Shown here: in pieces, positions 36,452-45,026 of the stretch | How the letters are laid out: the number at the start of each line of letters is the position of its first letter | How positions within the stretch are numbered: the stretch's first letter is position 1 | Assembly: GCF_000425065.1 (NCBI RefSeq) | Contig: NZ_KE384300.1 | Location: 472,559 to 536,558 of the forward strand | From: Actinomadura rifamycini DSM 43936 | GTDB taxonomy: Bacteria; Actinomycetota; Actinomycetes; Streptosporangiales; Streptosporangiaceae | Length of the DNA stretch: 64,000 nt | Reading direction: 5' to 3' | The notes under the pieces: generated by a model | The model's database searches: none | What the model was told of the DNA's origin: nothing | The model's input: the letters and a program-made list of their open reading frames with translations, nothing else | Program-made: the position numbers and the translations under genes

Positions 36452-37093
36452 TCAGGCGGCCGTGGCGAGCGTGAAGGCCCCGGCGATCAGCAGGGCGGCC
36501 GCCCAGAGGCGGTCCAGGTCCCACCACGTGCGCTTCAGGATCGCCGAGCCGACGAGGTCGTAGACGAGCACCGCGACGACGCCCGCGACGGCGAACATCG
36601 CGAGCGTGTGCACGCCCGTCACGAAGATCCCCGCCGACAGCGCGCCGCCGGACGCGTCCGCGAGCCCATGGTGGTGGTGGCCCGCGGCGGGTGCCGCCGA
36701 CGGGGCGAGCAGCGGCACCAGCATCAGCCCCGCGCCGTGCGCGGACGACATCACGAAGGACCAGCCCGCGAGCTGCCACAGCCCCACCGGGGCGGGGGCG
36801 CGGTGCGCCGCGCGGCGCCCGAGCAGCAGCCACGCCCCGAAGCCGACCAGCACGAGCCCGCCGCCCGCGGCCAGCGCGCGGGCGGGGACGACCGCGCCGA
36901 GCAGCGCGACGGCGACCGCGACGGCGCCGATGGACGCCGCGTGCCCCGCGGCGATCGCGGGCAGCGCCTGCACCACGAGCGGGCGGCTGCGCTCCTGCAG
37001 GCCGCGCGTCACCGCGAACAGCCAGCCCATCGCCGGGTTCAGCCCGTGGAACGCGCCGAGCGCCACGAGCGCGGCGAGCGAACCGTCGCGCAT
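36452..37093 (-). CDS. Integral membrane protein with a His-rich loop
   Basis: 213 residues, about six membrane helices. It begins with LGAFHGLNPAMGWLFAV, contains a second conserved-looking segment SSAHGAGLML, and has a loop AGHHHHGLAD near residue 145. Membrane histidines and HG motifs recall nickel/cobalt or other metal carriers, but I cannot place the family firmly. ATG 37093 follows GGAGAGGGACGGG. It diverges from the CoxD-like gene, which may hint at metal supply for that cluster; this is inference. Confidence 0.8.
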   Translation of the reverse strand: MRDGSLAALVALGAFHGLNPAMGWLFAVTRGLQERSRPLVVQALPAIAAGHAASIGAVAVAVALLGAVVPARALAAGGGLVLVGFGAWLLLGRRAAHRAPAPVGLWQLAGWSFVMSSAHGAGLMLVPLLAPSAAPAAGHHHHGLADASGGALSAGIFVTGVHTLAMFAVAGVVAVLVYDLVGSAILKRTWWDLDRLWAAALLIAGAFTLATAA

Positions 37094-37219
37094 GCCCGTC
37101 CCTCTCCGTGCACCGTCCGTCGCGGTCAGCGTCCGACGGGGGGCGCGGGTTGTCCACCGGCGCGGAGGTGACAGTCGGGAAACCGCCCGCGCGCTCTGGG
37201 CGGGCGCGGTCACGGTGTA

Positions 37220-37225
37220 TAGCCT
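37220..37225 (+). promoter_or_regulatory. -10 box for a leaderless MoxR gene transcript
   Basis: TAGCCT ends six bases before GTG 37232 and no ribosome-binding site intervenes. An overlapping TATAGC starts at 37218. Confidence 0.5.
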
Positions 37226-37231
37226 GGCGAT

Positions 37232-38116
37232 GTGGTGGCGGACACGGTGCCGGGCGGGGCGGTCGCCTCGCCGGCGGAGCTGGCGGGCCTGCTGGACCGG
37301 CACGACTACCTCTGCGACGAGGGGCTCGCCACGGCGTGCTTCCTCGCGCTGCGGATGGGGCGGCCGCTGTTCCTGGAGGGCGAGGCCGGGGTCGGCAAGA
37401 CCGAGCTGGCCAAGACGCTCGCGCGGGCGCTGCGCGCGCCGCTGATCCGGCTGCAGTGCTACGAGGGGCTCGACGCGTCGCAGGCGCTGTACGACTGGGA
37501 CTTCCCGCGCCAGATCCTGCACCTGCGGGCCGCCGAGGCCGCCGGGACGGCCGACGCCGCCCGGCTCGAGGGCGAGCTGTACGACCGCCGGTTCCTGCTG
37601 GCCCGCCCGCTGCTCCGCGCCCTGGAGACGACCCCGAGCGTCCTGCTGGTGGACGAACTGGACCGCGCGGACGACGAGTTCGAGGCGTTCCTCCTCGAGA
37701 TCCTCAGCGACTTCACGATCACCGTGCCCGAGCTCGGGACGATCCGCGCCGAGCGCCCGCCGGTCGTGGTCGTCACGTCGAACCGCACCCGCGAGGTGCA
37801 CGACGCGCTGAAGCGCCGCTGCCTCTACCACTGGCTCGAGCATCCGCCGTTCGAGCGGGAGGTCGCGATCATCCGGCGGCGGCTGCCGGACGCGACCGCG
37901 CACCTGGCGGGGCAGGTCGCGGACGCCGCGCGGCGGCTGCGCGGCGGCGGGCTGCTGAAGCCGCCGGGCGTCGCCGAGACCATCGACTGGACCGAGGCGC
38001 TGCTCGCCCTCGGCGCCCGCGAGCTCGATCCGGACGCGGCGGCGGTGACGCTCGGCGCCGTCCTGAAGTACCGCGAGGACCAGGAGCGCGGCGGCGCGCT
38101 GCTGGCCGGGGGCTGA
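37232..38116 (+). CDS. MoxR-family AAA ATPase (CoxD-like)
   Basis: 294 residues. Walker A GEAGVGKTE is at 50-58 and Walker B SVLLVDELDRAD near 136-147. Sensor 1 (VVVVTSNRTRE) and an arginine finger region (LKRRCLYHWLEHP) follow. CoxD in carbon-monoxide-dehydrogenase clusters works with CoxE to build or sulfurate the Mo-Cu active site; related pairs serve other molybdenum hydroxylases. The VWA partner begins one base after its stop. GTG 37235 is an alternative start. Confidence 0.9.
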   Translation: MVADTVPGGAVASPAELAGLLDRHDYLCDEGLATACFLALRMGRPLFLEGEAGVGKTELAKTLARALRAPLIRLQCYEGLDASQALYDWDFPRQILHLRAAEAAGTADAARLEGELYDRRFLLARPLLRALETTPSVLLVDELDRADDEFEAFLLEILSDFTITVPELGTIRAERPPVVVVTSNRTREVHDALKRRCLYHWLEHPPFEREVAIIRRRLPDATAHLAGQVADAARRLRGGGLLKPPGVAETIDWTEALLALGARELDPDAAAVTLGAVLKYREDQERGGALLAGG

Positions 38117-38117
38117 C

Positions 38118-39245
38118 ATGGCCGGTGCCGACAGGGCGGGCACGGACGTGACCGGGACGCTCGCCGGGTTCGCCCGGACGCTCCGCGCGGCGGGGGGCGC
38201 CGCCGACCCCGCACGCCTCCAGGCGATGGTCGCGGCGCTGCGGCACCTCGACGTCCTCGACCCGTCCGACGTGTACTGGGCGGGACGCCTCACGCTGTGC
38301 GCGGGCCCGGACGACCTGCCCCGCTACGACCGCGCGTTCGCCGCGTACTTCTCCGGCGAGGCGCCCCGCCCGCCGCGCCGCCCCCCGGTGGCCGTGCGCC
38401 CCGCGCCGGTACCGGTGCCGGAGGCGGGCGGCGGCGACGCCGGGGACGCCCGGTCGGTCACCGCGAGCCCCGCCGAGGTGCTGCGGGACCGGGACGTGGC
38501 GCGGCTCGGGCCCGCCGAACGCGCCGAGGTCGCTCGCCTGATCGCGCTGCTGGACGCGGGCGCCGAGCTCCGCCGCTCGCGCCGGTTCGCGCCCGCGCCC
38601 GCCGGGCGGCCGGACCCGCCCCGGACCGTCCGCGAGACGCTCCGGCGCGGCGGCGAGACGGCGCTGCTGCGCCGCCGCGCGCCCCGCCCGCGCCCCCGCC
38701 GGCTCGTGCTGCTCGTCGACGTCAGCGGCTCGATGGCCCCGTACGCGGACGCGCTGCTGCGGTTCGCGCACGCCGCGGTGCGGTCCGGCGGCCGGACGGC
38801 GGAGGCGTTCACCGCCGGGACGCGCCTCACCCGCGTCACCCGGGAGCTGGCCGCCCGCGACCCGGACGCGGCGCTGGCGGCGGCGTCCGCGGCGATCCCC
38901 GACTGGAGCGGCGGCACCCGCCTCGGCGAGGAGCTGCGCGAGTTCCTCGACCGGTTCGGGCATCCCGGCATGGCCCGCGGCGCGATCGTCGTCATCGCGT
39001 CCGACGGCTGGGAGCGCGGCGACGCGGCCCTGCTCGGCGGGCAGATGGCCCGCCTGCACCGGCTCGCGCACCGGGTGATCTGGGCGAACCCGCACCAGGC
39101 CCGCCCCGGGTACGAGCCCCTCACCGCGGGGATGGCCGCGGCGCTCCCGCACGTCGACGCCTTCACGTCCGGGCACAGCCTCGCCGCCCTGGAGCACCTG
39201 GCCCGCCTCGTCGCGGGCACCGGAAGGACGGCCCCCCATGCCTGA
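38118..39245 (+). CDS. VWA-domain protein (CoxE-like)
   Basis: 375 residues. A helical N-terminal part and a Pro-rich linker (about 82-105) precede a von Willebrand A domain from about residue 195. The MIDAS is D201-x-S203-x-S205 (LVDVSGSM), with a later acidic site IASDGWERGD. CoxE partners the CoxD ATPase in maturation of Mo-hydroxylases. ATG 38118 nearly abuts the coxD stop. No catalytic Mo-hydroxylase subunit gene is in the window. The following 246 bp have only a weak short frame (39238-39447) that I do not accept. Confidence 0.9.
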   Translation: MAGADRAGTDVTGTLAGFARTLRAAGGAADPARLQAMVAALRHLDVLDPSDVYWAGRLTLCAGPDDLPRYDRAFAAYFSGEAPRPPRRPPVAVRPAPVPVPEAGGGDAGDARSVTASPAEVLRDRDVARLGPAERAEVARLIALLDAGAELRRSRRFAPAPAGRPDPPRTVRETLRRGGETALLRRRAPRPRPRRLVLLVDVSGSMAPYADALLRFAHAAVRSGGRTAEAFTAGTRLTRVTRELAARDPDAALAAASAAIPDWSGGTRLGEELREFLDRFGHPGMARGAIVVIASDGWERGDAALLGGQMARLHRLAHRVIWANPHQARPGYEPLTAGMAAALPHVDAFTSGHSLAALEHLARLVAGTGRTAPHA

Positions 39246-39491
39246 CGGCCCCCACCGCACCCGCAGCCGCCCGGCGGCAGAAGGCCGCGCCCCCGACCGC
39301 GCGGGCCGGCCGAACGCCGCACCCCCGCGCCGCCCGTTGCGCCATGCGGGGTTCGGGCGTGCCTGCCGGTGCGTGCGGGGAGCGACCTTTTTCGGTGCAG
39401 GGCGCGGTGGTGCCGGGTTGGCGGGGAAGATGGCGTGCGATGAGTGAAGTGCCGGACGACGTGGGTGGGGCCGTCGGGAGCGGAGGCGGTC

Positions 39492-40622
39492 ATGCGTGAC
39501 GTGCTCGGGGACGTGGGCGGGTGGTTCGCCGCCGGGGAGACGTTCGGGCTGGCGACCGTGGTGCGGACGTTCCGCAGCGCGCCGCGCCCGGCGGGGGCCG
39601 CGATGGCGGTGTCGGCGGGCGGGGAGGCGGCCGGCAGCGTGTCCGGCGGGTGCGTCGAGGGCGCGGTGTACGAGGTGGCGCGGGAGGTGCTGGCGTCCGG
39701 CGAGGCGGTGGTGCGGCGGTACGGGGTGAGCGACGACGACGCGTTCGCCGTCGGGCTGACGTGCGGCGGGATCCTGGACGTGCTGGTGGAGCCCGTCGGC
39801 CCGGAGTCGTTCCCCGAGTTCGGCGAGGTCGCCGCGGCCGTCGGGAAGGGCGATCCGGTCGCGGTCGCGACGGTCGTCGGGGGTCCCGGCCGGGTCGGCG
39901 CGCGGCGGGTGGTGTGGCCGGACCGGGCGTCCGGGACGCTCGCGCCCGGCGCGGCGCACGCGGCGCGGCTGGACGCGGCGGTCGACGACGACGCGCGGGG
40001 GATGCTCGCGCAGGGCGTCACGGGGGTGCGGCGGTACGGGCGGGAGGGGGAGCGGCGGCTGGACGAGCTGGAGGTGTTCGTGCACGCGTTCGCGCCGCCG
40101 CCCCGGCTGCTGGTGTTCGGGGCGATCGACTTCGCGGCGGCCGTCGCGCGGATCGGCCGGTTCCTCGGGTACCGGGTGACGGTGTGCGACGCGCGTCCGG
40201 TGTTCGCGACGCCGAAGCGGTTCCCGGACGCCGACGAGGTGGTCGTCCGGTGGCCGCACCGGTATCTGGCGGAGGAGCCGGTCGACGAGCGGACGGCGAT
40301 CTGCGTGCTGACGCACGACCCGAAGTTCGACGTGCCGCTGCTGGAGATCGCGCTGCGCACGGAGGCCGGGTACGTGGGCGCGATGGGGTCGCGCCGGACC
40401 CACGACGACCGGCTGGCGCGGCTCCGGGAGGCGGGGCTCGGCGAGGACGAGCTGGCCCGGCTGCGGTCGCCGATCGGGCTGGACCTCGGCGCGCGGACGC
40501 CGGAGGAGACGGCGGTGTCGATCGCGGCGGAGCTGGTGCAGCTCCGCTGGGGCGGGTCGGGGCGGCCGCTGACCGAGACCGGGGGCCGGATCCACGGCGC
40601 GGAGCCGCCCGATGCCGGGTGA
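39492..40622 (+). CDS. XdhC/CoxI-family molybdenum cofactor maturation protein
   Basis: 376 residues in the family layout: an N-terminal CoxI domain with GSVSGGCVEGAVYE near 48-61, and a C-terminal XdhC Rossmann domain with LLVFGAIDFAAAVARIGRF and GYVGAMGSRRTHDDRL. XdhC binds molybdenum cofactor, oversees its sulfuration and hands it to xanthine dehydrogenase. ATG 39492 follows GGAGG. Its 3' end overlaps the MobA-like gene by 11 bases. Confidence 0.92.
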   Translation: MRDVLGDVGGWFAAGETFGLATVVRTFRSAPRPAGAAMAVSAGGEAAGSVSGGCVEGAVYEVAREVLASGEAVVRRYGVSDDDAFAVGLTCGGILDVLVEPVGPESFPEFGEVAAAVGKGDPVAVATVVGGPGRVGARRVVWPDRASGTLAPGAAHAARLDAAVDDDARGMLAQGVTGVRRYGREGERRLDELEVFVHAFAPPPRLLVFGAIDFAAAVARIGRFLGYRVTVCDARPVFATPKRFPDADEVVVRWPHRYLAEEPVDERTAICVLTHDPKFDVPLLEIALRTEAGYVGAMGSRRTHDDRLARLREAGLGEDELARLRSPIGLDLGARTPEETAVSIAAELVQLRWGGSGRPLTETGGRIHGAEPPDAG

Positions 40623-41199
40623 GGCGCCCCCGGCCGGGCTGCTGCTCGCGGCGGGGGCGGGCCGCCGGTTCGGCCGTCCGAAGGCGCTGCTGGAGCTGGA
40701 CGGCGAGCGGCTCGTCGACCGGGGCGTGCGGATGCTGCGGGCGGCGGGCTGCGCGCCGGTGCTCGTGGTGTCGGGGGCCGCGGCCGTGGAGGCGGTCGGC
40801 GCGGTCGTGGTGCCGAACCCGGACTGGCGGGAGGGCATGGGGTCGTCGCTGCGCGCGGGGCTGGGCGCGCTGCCGCCCGGCTGCCCGGCGGTGGTCGTCG
40901 CGCTCGTCGACCAGCCGGGGGTGACGGCCGCGGCGGTCCGGCGGCTGATCGCCGCGTACCGGGACGGCGCGCGGATCGCGGTGGCGACCTACGGCGGCGC
41001 GCCGCGCAACCCCGTCCTGCTGGCGGGCGAGCACGTCGCGGCGGCGGCCGGGTCGGCGGTGGGCGACCGGGGCGCGCGGGCGTTCCTGCGCTCCCGGCCG
41101 GACCTGGTGACGCCCGTGCCGTGCGACGGCGTCGCGGTGCCCGACGACATCGACACCCCCGCCGACCTGGATGCCTTCACCCGTCGCGGGCCTCGGTGA
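40612..41199 (+). CDS. MobA/MocA-like molybdopterin nucleotidyltransferase
   Basis: 195 residues. The nucleotide-binding opening LLLAAGAGRRFGRPKALL (9-26), VVVALVDQPGV with the metal Asp near 105, and a late DDIDTPADLDA are intact. Such proteins attach CMP or GMP to molybdopterin. Beside XdhC and CoxD/E, the MocA (cytidylyl) role for a Mo-hydroxylase cofactor is most likely. It overlaps xdhC at its start and the MarR gene tail-to-tail by 23 bases. Confidence 0.88.
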   Translation: MPGEAPPAGLLLAAGAGRRFGRPKALLELDGERLVDRGVRMLRAAGCAPVLVVSGAAAVEAVGAVVVPNPDWREGMGSSLRAGLGALPPGCPAVVVALVDQPGVTAAAVRRLIAAYRDGARIAVATYGGAPRNPVLLAGEHVAAAAGSAVGDRGARAFLRSRPDLVTPVPCDGVAVPDDIDTPADLDAFTRRGPR

Positions 41200-41635
41200 G
41201 CGCGCGCTCGTAGGTCAGCAGGGTGTCGATGAACATCCGGCGCTCCGCGGGGGAGAGGGGTTCCAGGGCGGTGCGCCAGGCGCCCGCGCTGCGCCCCAGC
41301 CAGTCGTTGATCGCCGGGAGGTGCCGGGGGGTGACGGCGACGATGGCGCGGCGCCGGTCGGCGGGGTCCGTGCGGCGCTCCAGGATGCCCTGCCGGCCGA
41401 GGTCGCCGACCATGAGGCTGACCGTCGCGGGCGCGACCTCCAGCCGCCGCGCGAGCTCGTTGACGCCTAGCGGCCCGTCGAGCAGCAGGTAGGCGAGCAG
41501 CGACAGGTGCCGCGGCGCCAGGTCGAAGCCGGCGAGCTCGGGCGGCGGCTTGATGCGCTTGGCGGTCCCGACCAGGCGCGGCATGAGCAGCAGCATCGTG
41601 CGGACGCCCGCGTCCACGCTGTCCTCGGTCGGCAT
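41177..41635 (-). CDS. MarR-family transcriptional regulator
   Basis: 152 residues with the MarR winged helix at about 38-105: LSLLAYLLLDGPLGVNELA, then the recognition helix PATVSLMVGDLGRQGILE and the wing DPADRRRAIVAVT. The flanking helices form the dimer interface. No Cys-based redox switch is evident. It is convergent with the MobA-like gene and upstream, on the same strand, of the DUF6986 gene, whose promoter lies elsewhere. Target genes are unknown. Confidence 0.9.
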   Translation of the reverse strand: MPTEDSVDAGVRTMLLLMPRLVGTAKRIKPPPELAGFDLAPRHLSLLAYLLLDGPLGVNELARRLEVAPATVSLMVGDLGRQGILERRTDPADRRRAIVAVTPRHLPAINDWLGRSAGAWRTALEPLSPAERRMFIDTLLTYERALTEARDG

Positions 41636-41675
41636 GCCTACGCTTCCAGACGGCTTTCGGTGCGGGGTCGGCGGG

Positions 41676-42893
41676 TCACGAGAGGGGCGGGACGTCGGAC
41701 TCGTCGAGCGCGCCGCAGTCCACGGCGCGGCGCAGCCGGTCGGTGAGCGCCTCGATCGTCGCCGGCTCGTCCAGCACGCCGCCCTCGCCGCCGGACCGTT
41801 CCCGCCATGCCCGTACCCGCGCGATGACGTCGTCCACGCCCGTCAGGTGGTAGCCGTACACGACGGCGTAGCGGCTGGGCAGGTGCGCCGGGTGCAGGTC
41901 CCAGCCCTGGTGGAACCCGTGCCGCAGCGAGTGCCGGACGTGCGCGGCGTGCGCCGCCCAGGCGGCGTTGACCTCGTCGGGGCCCTCGTCGCGCGGGACG
42001 GTGTTGGTGGAGCCGTCCGACAGCCGCACCCCGGACCCCGCGAACCCGACCTGCATGACGTGCCGCGCGAAGTCGCAGGCCGGGTGGTCGAGCCGCTGCT
42101 CCTCCGGCGGGAGGCCGATGGCGGCGGTGTAGTCGTACACGCCGAAGTGCGCGCCGGTCAGCCGTCCCCCGGCGGCCCGCACGAGCGCGGGCGCCGCGAC
42201 CCGCCCGTCCGCGTCGAAGACCGATTCGGGGGTCTCCACCTGGATCTCGAACCGCAGGATGCCGGCGGGCAGCCCGAGGGACGTCTCCAGCAGGTCCAGG
42301 TACTCGGTGAACAGCGCGACGTGCTCGGCGGACAGCACCTTCGGGAACGTGATCGTGAACCCGCCGGGCAGCCGGCCGAGCCGGTCCCGCAGCGCGGTGA
42401 GGAAGCCGTCCAGCGTCCGCATGGCCCGCTCGTGGCCGCCGTCGGCGAACGACCTGACCCGCAGCCCCCAGTAGTGGGGGAGCCCCTTCACCTCGTACGC
42501 GGCGGCCACGGCCTCGACGGCCTGGGCGACGTGCGCGTCCTCCTCGGCGTCGGGGCGGACGCCGTAGCCGTCCTCGAAGTCGATCCGGACGTCCTCGACC
42601 GGTTCGGCGGCCAGCTTGGCCGCGACCCGCTCGCGGACCCGCCCGGCCAGCTCCGGGTCGAGGCCGAACGCCGCCCCGAACGACCCGTCGCCCGGGGTGT
42701 GGGTGTTGAGCAGCCGCAGCGCCTCCGCGCCGAAGTCGGCGGGCGTCGAGGCGGCGAACCGGTCGGCCGGGACGTACACCGTGTGCACCGGCCGGCGGCC
42801 GTCGGCGCCGCCGGGCAGGCGCTCGCGGTGCGCGTCGCGGACGGCGGCGATGCGGGCGGACAGGTCGTCGAGCGAGGCAACGCTGAGATTCAC
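41676..42893 (-). CDS. DUF6986 aldolase-like protein
   Basis: 405 residues. The sequence (VRIDFEDGYG, ITFPKVLSAEHVALF, RFEIQVETPESV, GAHFGVYDYTAAIG) reads as a HpcH/HpaI-type TIM-barrel lyase relative, with metal-ligand candidates in FEIQVETPE and VYDYT. I place it in DUF6986 by memory of these motifs; the reaction is not known. GTG 42893 overlaps the stop of the epimerase gene. Such genes are often near purine-catabolism genes in actinobacteria, fitting the PucR block upstream. Confidence 0.8.
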   Translation of the reverse strand: MNLSVASLDDLSARIAAVRDAHRERLPGGADGRRPVHTVYVPADRFAASTPADFGAEALRLLNTHTPGDGSFGAAFGLDPELAGRVRERVAAKLAAEPVEDVRIDFEDGYGVRPDAEEDAHVAQAVEAVAAAYEVKGLPHYWGLRVRSFADGGHERAMRTLDGFLTALRDRLGRLPGGFTITFPKVLSAEHVALFTEYLDLLETSLGLPAGILRFEIQVETPESVFDADGRVAAPALVRAAGGRLTGAHFGVYDYTAAIGLPPEEQRLDHPACDFARHVMQVGFAGSGVRLSDGSTNTVPRDEGPDEVNAAWAAHAAHVRHSLRHGFHQGWDLHPAHLPSRYAVVYGYHLTGVDDVIARVRAWRERSGGEGGVLDEPATIEALTDRLRRAVDCGALDESDVPPLS

Positions 42894-43795
42894 CCCGCCA
42901 TGATCCCCCAAGATCCGCTGATTGTGGCGCCGGGCGCGAGATCGATCAGCCCCTCGCCGGAGGCGAACGCGTTCGGCGGGCAGGTCATCGGCTCGACGCC
43001 CAGCCCGGTGCGCGGCTCCGGCGCCTCGTCGGCGGTGTAGACCTGCATCCAGGGGTGCGCCTCGTCGGACCACAGCCGCACGGACCGGCCGCCGCCGCTG
43101 AGCGTCGCCCAGCAGCGGCCCGACTCGTCCCGGTCGAGCTCCGTGTACACGTTGTCGATCTTCCGGTCGCCGAGGACGGGCCCGTCCCGCAGGTCCCAGC
43201 GGGTGCCCGTGACGTCCGCGGCGGGCCCGGACGGGATCATCCGGTCGTCCACCGGGACGTACCGGGCCGCGCCGAGCGTCGCGGTGCAGCGGTCGAGCGG
43301 TTCGCCGACCGTGAGGTACGGGTGGGCGCCGTGCCCGTACGGGGCGGCGGCGCTCCCCGCGTTGCGGGCGCTCATCCGGACGGTCAGGCCCGTGTGCGCG
43401 TCGAGGGCGTACTCGGCCTCGAGGTCGAGGCGGAACGGGTAGCCGGCCGAGCCGAGCAGCCGGTGCGCCAGCCGCACCCGGTGCGGCCCGTGCTCGGCGG
43501 CCGTCCAGGACGCCCACCGGACGAGCCCGTGGATCGCGCAGTCGTTCTCCGGCTCGGACAGGTCCAGCCGGTACTCCTTCCCGCCGTACTCGTAGCGGCC
43601 CCGGTCGACGCGGTTCGGCCACGGGACCAGCAGGCTGCCGAACGCCGCCGGGGCCGGCTCGTCCGCGCCGTGGGCCAGGACCAGCGGCCGTCCGTCGCAG
43701 GTCAGCTCGCGCAGGGTCGCGCCCGACTCGGTGACGACGGCCCGGTACGGCCCGGCGGCGAGCGCGTACTGCGCCCCGGTGATCATTTCGGTCAT
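42890..43795 (-). CDS. Aldose 1-epimerase family protein
   Basis: 301 residues of the galactose-mutarotase fold. The catalytic and binding residues are visible: H89 in NDCAIHGLVR, H155/H158 in GHGAHPYL, and the general-base Glu in GVEPMTCPPNAF near residue 265. The N-terminal SLLVPWPNRVDRGRY carries the substrate Arg. It should interconvert sugar anomers. It lies upstream of, and is coupled to, the DUF6986 gene. There is no sugar-use gene nearby to name the substrate. Confidence 0.92.
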   Translation of the reverse strand: MTEMITGAQYALAAGPYRAVVTESGATLRELTCDGRPLVLAHGADEPAPAAFGSLLVPWPNRVDRGRYEYGGKEYRLDLSEPENDCAIHGLVRWASWTAAEHGPHRVRLAHRLLGSAGYPFRLDLEAEYALDAHTGLTVRMSARNAGSAAAPYGHGAHPYLTVGEPLDRCTATLGAARYVPVDDRMIPSGPAADVTGTRWDLRDGPVLGDRKIDNVYTELDRDESGRCWATLSGGGRSVRLWSDEAHPWMQVYTADEAPEPRTGLGVEPMTCPPNAFASGEGLIDLAPGATISGSWGIMAG

Positions 43796-43864
43796 ACCCG
43801 GACGTTACCCCAGCGCATGGGCCCGCACACGGCGCCGGACGCGCCGCCCGTCCACCGGCGCGGC

Positions 43865-44806
43865 TCAGCCGGCGCGGCACATCCAGCGGGGGCCGGTCAG
43901 CGCGACCGCCGCGCGGCAGCCGGCGAGCAGCCCGTGCGCCAGGTCGGTGCCGGAGGTGTGCCCCACGGCCAGCAGCCGCCGCACCGCCGGGCCCGGCGGC
44001 TCGGCCCCGGCCGCGCAGCGCAGCACCGCGCCGACCTCCGCGCCCGCGGCGCCCGCCGCCGCGCAGTGCAGCAGCGTCGCGGCGAGCGCGGTGGTGCGGG
44101 TGCCGGCGTCCGCGGTGACGGCGGCGCCCAGCCAGTCCGCCAGCCACACCGCGCGCCCGCCGGGGCGGACGGCGCCGCCCGCGTGCCGCAGCGCCACGAG
44201 CAGGCCGCACAGGACGTCGTCCCCGCTCGGGGTGAGGCCCGGCCCGAGCCCGACGATCCGCTCGGCGGCCTCCACCGCGCCCGCGAGGTCCCCGGCGGCG
44301 CAGCGGTCGGCGAGCAGGCCCGGATCGGGGTGGCCGGCCAGCCCGCCGCCGGCCATCCCGGCGTCCTCGCACGCGGCCTCCACGGCCCGCAGGTTCCGGG
44401 CGAGCGCGGCGGGATGGAGCGGCCCGAGGACGGGCGCGGGATCCCACTCGCGGCGCACCCGCACCGCGAACCCGCCGGTCTCGAACCGCCCGTCCCCGAC
44501 GACCGCGTCGGCGCCCTCGCGCACCGCGCGGAACGGGTGGTCGCGGCGCGCCGCCGGGACGACCACGGCGTTCGGCATGCGGGCGGCGTCGGAGGCGACC
44601 ACGGCCAGCACCCGCGGCTCCGGGCCGCCGCGCACCTCCGCGTACACGGCCGCCGGGAACACGGCGATGACGCGTGCGGGCCGGCGCGGCCCGTCCAGCA
44701 GCGGCCGCAGCGCCAGGCTCGCGGCGCCCGACCGGGGCGGGCGGGCGCCGGGCCGGGCGGGGAGCGGCGCGGACGGCGATGCGGGATCGCGGACGAGCGG
44801 GGTCAC
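43865..44806 (-). CDS. DUF2877 / AllH-like protein
   Basis: 313 residues. The family hallmark IVGLGPGLTPSGDDVLCGLL lies near 184-203, with GHTSGTDLAHGLL near the end. DUF2877 includes AllH, a subunit of oxamate carbamoyltransferase in allantoin fermentation, but its usual partners FdrA/AllF and AllG are not in the window. GTG 44806 follows GGGAGG. It diverges from pucR, so both may share regulation. A purine or ureide role is inferred from that context. Confidence 0.85.
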   Translation of the reverse strand: MTPLVRDPASPSAPLPARPGARPPRSGAASLALRPLLDGPRRPARVIAVFPAAVYAEVRGGPEPRVLAVVASDAARMPNAVVVPAARRDHPFRAVREGADAVVGDGRFETGGFAVRVRREWDPAPVLGPLHPAALARNLRAVEAACEDAGMAGGGLAGHPDPGLLADRCAAGDLAGAVEAAERIVGLGPGLTPSGDDVLCGLLVALRHAGGAVRPGGRAVWLADWLGAAVTADAGTRTTALAATLLHCAAAGAAGAEVGAVLRCAAGAEPPGPAVRRLLAVGHTSGTDLAHGLLAGCRAAVALTGPRWMCRAG

Positions 44807-44927
44807 GGAACCTCCCGAGGCCGGTTGACGGGTGCCGCCGCGTCGTCGTCGACGGGGCGGCCCGGACTCTGCCGCGACGGTAGATCGCCGCTCGCGCGGG
44901 CCGTATGGACAAAGGTGCCAAGGCTTC

Positions 44928-44976
44928 TTGTCATTGTTCGCCTTTGTTGTCAGTGTTGATCAGGTACCGGTAGCGA
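44928..44976 (+). promoter_or_regulatory. Putative pucR promoter with direct repeats
   Basis: TTGTCATTGTT (44928) and TTGTCAGTGTT (44947) are direct repeats 19 bp apart. The second TTGTCA is also a good -35, 18 bp from TAGCGA (44971-44976). This lies between the divergent DUF2877 and pucR genes. It could bind PucR itself; that is inference. Confidence 0.45.
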
Positions 44977-45026
44977 TCACGCCTTAACGGGCGATGTACG
45001 CACCAAAAGGCGAGGTGACCCCTGGC

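Noticed and set aside
39238..39447. 69-codon frame after the CoxE-like gene
   Set aside because: It overlaps the coxE stop, is Arg/Pro-rich, has no ribosome-binding site and matches nothing.
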